From the NCBI RefSeq assembly GCF_023343835.1, contig NC_064433.1, positions 29,636,214-29,700,213 of the forward strand: a DNA stretch of 64,000 nucleotides. Reading direction: 5' to 3'. The notes below the pieces were generated by a model that did no database searches, was not told the origin of the DNA, and worked only from the letters and a program-made list of their open reading frames with translations. Below are positions 62,103-64,000 of the stretch, piece after piece. A program made the translations under genes and the position numbers. Position 1 is the stretch's first letter; the number at the start of each line of letters is the position of its first letter. The DNA comes from Lagopus muta. Lineage: Eukaryota; Chordata; Aves; Galliformes; Phasianidae.

Positions 62103-64000
62103 TCCTACCTCTCTGCCTTCCTTTTAAATAATTATGAATGAAGGCACCAAGCACTTGATTCTAATTATGGTGGTAGCACAAATAAGCCCTAAACTGGCTA
62201 CAAAAAACATGTCTGTAGCTGCAGAAGGCAACTGTAATGCCAGGGATTCCTGATATCATCAAGCTCCTGGAAGAGCTTGAGAGAGAGAGGTAGGTCTCTT
62301 CCAGAGATGCTTGAGGAGAGTAGGTCAGTCTTAATTGGAGAGACAGCTGTGCCATCTCATCCATTTTGCTGTAAGTTGACTATATGTATACCCTTCTCTT
62401 AAGGCAGTTACAGACTGGAACTAAGAAATCCCCTATCCTCTTCATTGCCTTGAGTTTACTAGGCTGTGCTCTGACTTGACCTACATGGAGTCAGTTATCT
62501 GGAGGTTCTGGAGCTGCATATCTTGGTAAAATGAATTTGGAGATCGAAGTCACATTAGGAAGTATGATTGCATTTTTCTGTGTTTCCCATGCTCTTTGAA
62601 ATTCCCTTGCAGGTGTTTTCCTGGAATTCTATGAACCCTGGTGTTCATATTTGGATTTTCTAAAATATTCTCCCTGTTTCTTATCTATTCATTGTATTAT
62701 AGTAGGGCTTAGAGGCCATAACCAAGACCGGATTTTTGAAACACTGTGCACTGCAATTGGTGTGAATGACTTACAATCTATCAAACAGGATGGACACAGT
62801 CAAAGAGGTCCAAATTAAAAAAGAATGTCTTCCAAGATAATGTAATAAGCAAGAGAAAGGCACAAGCAATTTGACTCTCAGTGCTATAGTAAGACCTCCT
62901 GGCCTTCCCTTAGAAGAATGTAAGGAATTCTCTACAAGCAAAACCCAGTTTCACTGTACGTGCAAAGACATCATCACCATGCCCTGCTGTATCCTGAGGC
63001 CATTGGAGCTATGCTGATGCCCAGTAGATCTGCATGTGTGCTGTAATAAGTTTCAGGGATGCTCTTTTTTTTTTTATATATATGAGACAATGGCAAGTTT
63101 TCTGCCAGTTAGTACATTGTGCTAATAGTACTCAGTTCCTTTCTTCCTAATGCCTCAGTCTATACTGTGATTAAGCTACTATTTCTTTCATTAAGAAATG
63201 ATGTTCATTTACTTAGAATTAATGAAAGCCCATATAGCAAGTGAACTATGGTAAAGGGATAGTTAAGGTTTAAAAAATTGCCTACCAAAGACAACAGTTA
63301 CTAAAAAATACTTTAAATAATATGAAATGTGTACGTGTTTGTATGTACTAATCAGAATGTAGTAGCTAAGTACAAAAAAAAAACGTTACTGTGCAGAATA
63401 CAGGTGGGATGAATACTTAATCAATTTTTCTCTTACCTGTTTTAGAAATGTTGCTGTCATCTATTTTACTGAAGTCTAGATTCCATGCTGTGCTTTTCTT
63501 CTCCATTAATCTTGATCTTCTAGAATTGCAATTCTATTTTGCAAATACTGCTTTTAATCCAAGGTGTTGGTAATATTCCATAGACAGTGGCAGCTATCCA
63601 GAGAGCATTTGTCAAACTGCAAGAGAGGGAACTTTCATCATGATGCCCCTCCTCTCAGTCAGGCTATATTGCTACTTAACATAGCAGGCTCCACTTGTTT
63701 TTCAGGGAAAAACAGACTCACTACAAATCCACAGTCGAGGTCTTTCTGGGGCTTTCATTGGTTCTAGCATGAAAGAAAAGGGTGGAGGGGCTTGGGGCAT
63801 GTGTGTACCTTTGTACTTTCCTCCCCCCTTCTTCCATACCAGAATTGCTGCCCCACTACAGAAATGGGCAGCTCTCACCCCACCGCAGAGCCTGTACAGG
63901 AAAGGAATGGGCTGGATGAGACTGAGAGGCTCAGGAGAGGGAAGGTGCAAAGGGAGTAGACATAAAGACGGACTGGAAACTGTGTAGAATGAACTTACTT
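62103..64000 (+). other. TMEM117: TMEM117 intron 2, end of window
   Basis: AT-rich DNA, becoming less so after 63700. Short open frames near 63564-63987 overlap on both strands and lack support. No TMEM117 exon 3 was found. Confidence 0.55.

Overview
The window is vertebrate nuclear DNA, almost certainly from a bird and probably a galliform. The evidence is: intron-split genes with close vertebrate homologues; many CR1 (chicken repeat 1) LINE fragments whose 3' ends carry the ATTCTRTG octamer; an avian ERV-L-type solo LTR; and a mariner relic of the chicken type. Gene order and orientation, IRAK4 (+) > TWF1 (-) > TMEM117 (+), match human 12q12, so this is a conserved syntenic block.

Layout. 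(1) 1-3000: the last three coding exons and 3'UTR of IRAK4 (+). (2) 3842-22623: the complete TWF1 (twinfilin-1) gene on the minus strand, in nine coding exons that sum to exactly 350 codons. It has a 2.9-kb 3'UTR, one GC-AG intron, and a CpG-island promoter at about 22.2-22.96 kb. TWF1 and IRAK4 converge tail to tail. (3) 22.96-35.3 kb: an AT-rich intergenic stretch with CR1 pieces, a 165-bp in-frame fragment of POLR2H (RPB8) coding sequence, and a 516-bp solo LTR flanked by a perfect 5-bp target-site duplication. (4) 35.3-36.2 kb: the TMEM117 CpG-island promoter and noncoding first exon. (5) 37620-37924: TMEM117 exon 2, carrying the start codon and residues 1-92. The remainder to 64000 is TMEM117 intron 2. 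(6) Nested in that intron on the minus strand is an intact single-exon class A GPCR (335 aa; P2Y/SUCNR1/OXGR1-like), about 1.6 kb beyond a 1.5-kb CR1 copy that still shows reverse-transcriptase motifs.

The genes are functionally unrelated: innate immune kinase, actin-monomer/capping regulator, multipass membrane protein, orphan-type receptor. No operon-like logic applies. The most notable items are: the nested GPCR, which lacks both cysteines of the canonical TM3-ECL2 disulfide; the POLR2H fragment, which is undamaged at the protein level within AT-rich DNA; the GC-AG intron of TWF1; and a CR1 that ends about 12 bp inside the intron next to a TWF1 splice donor. No tRNA, rRNA, CRISPR array or prokaryotic-type system was seen.
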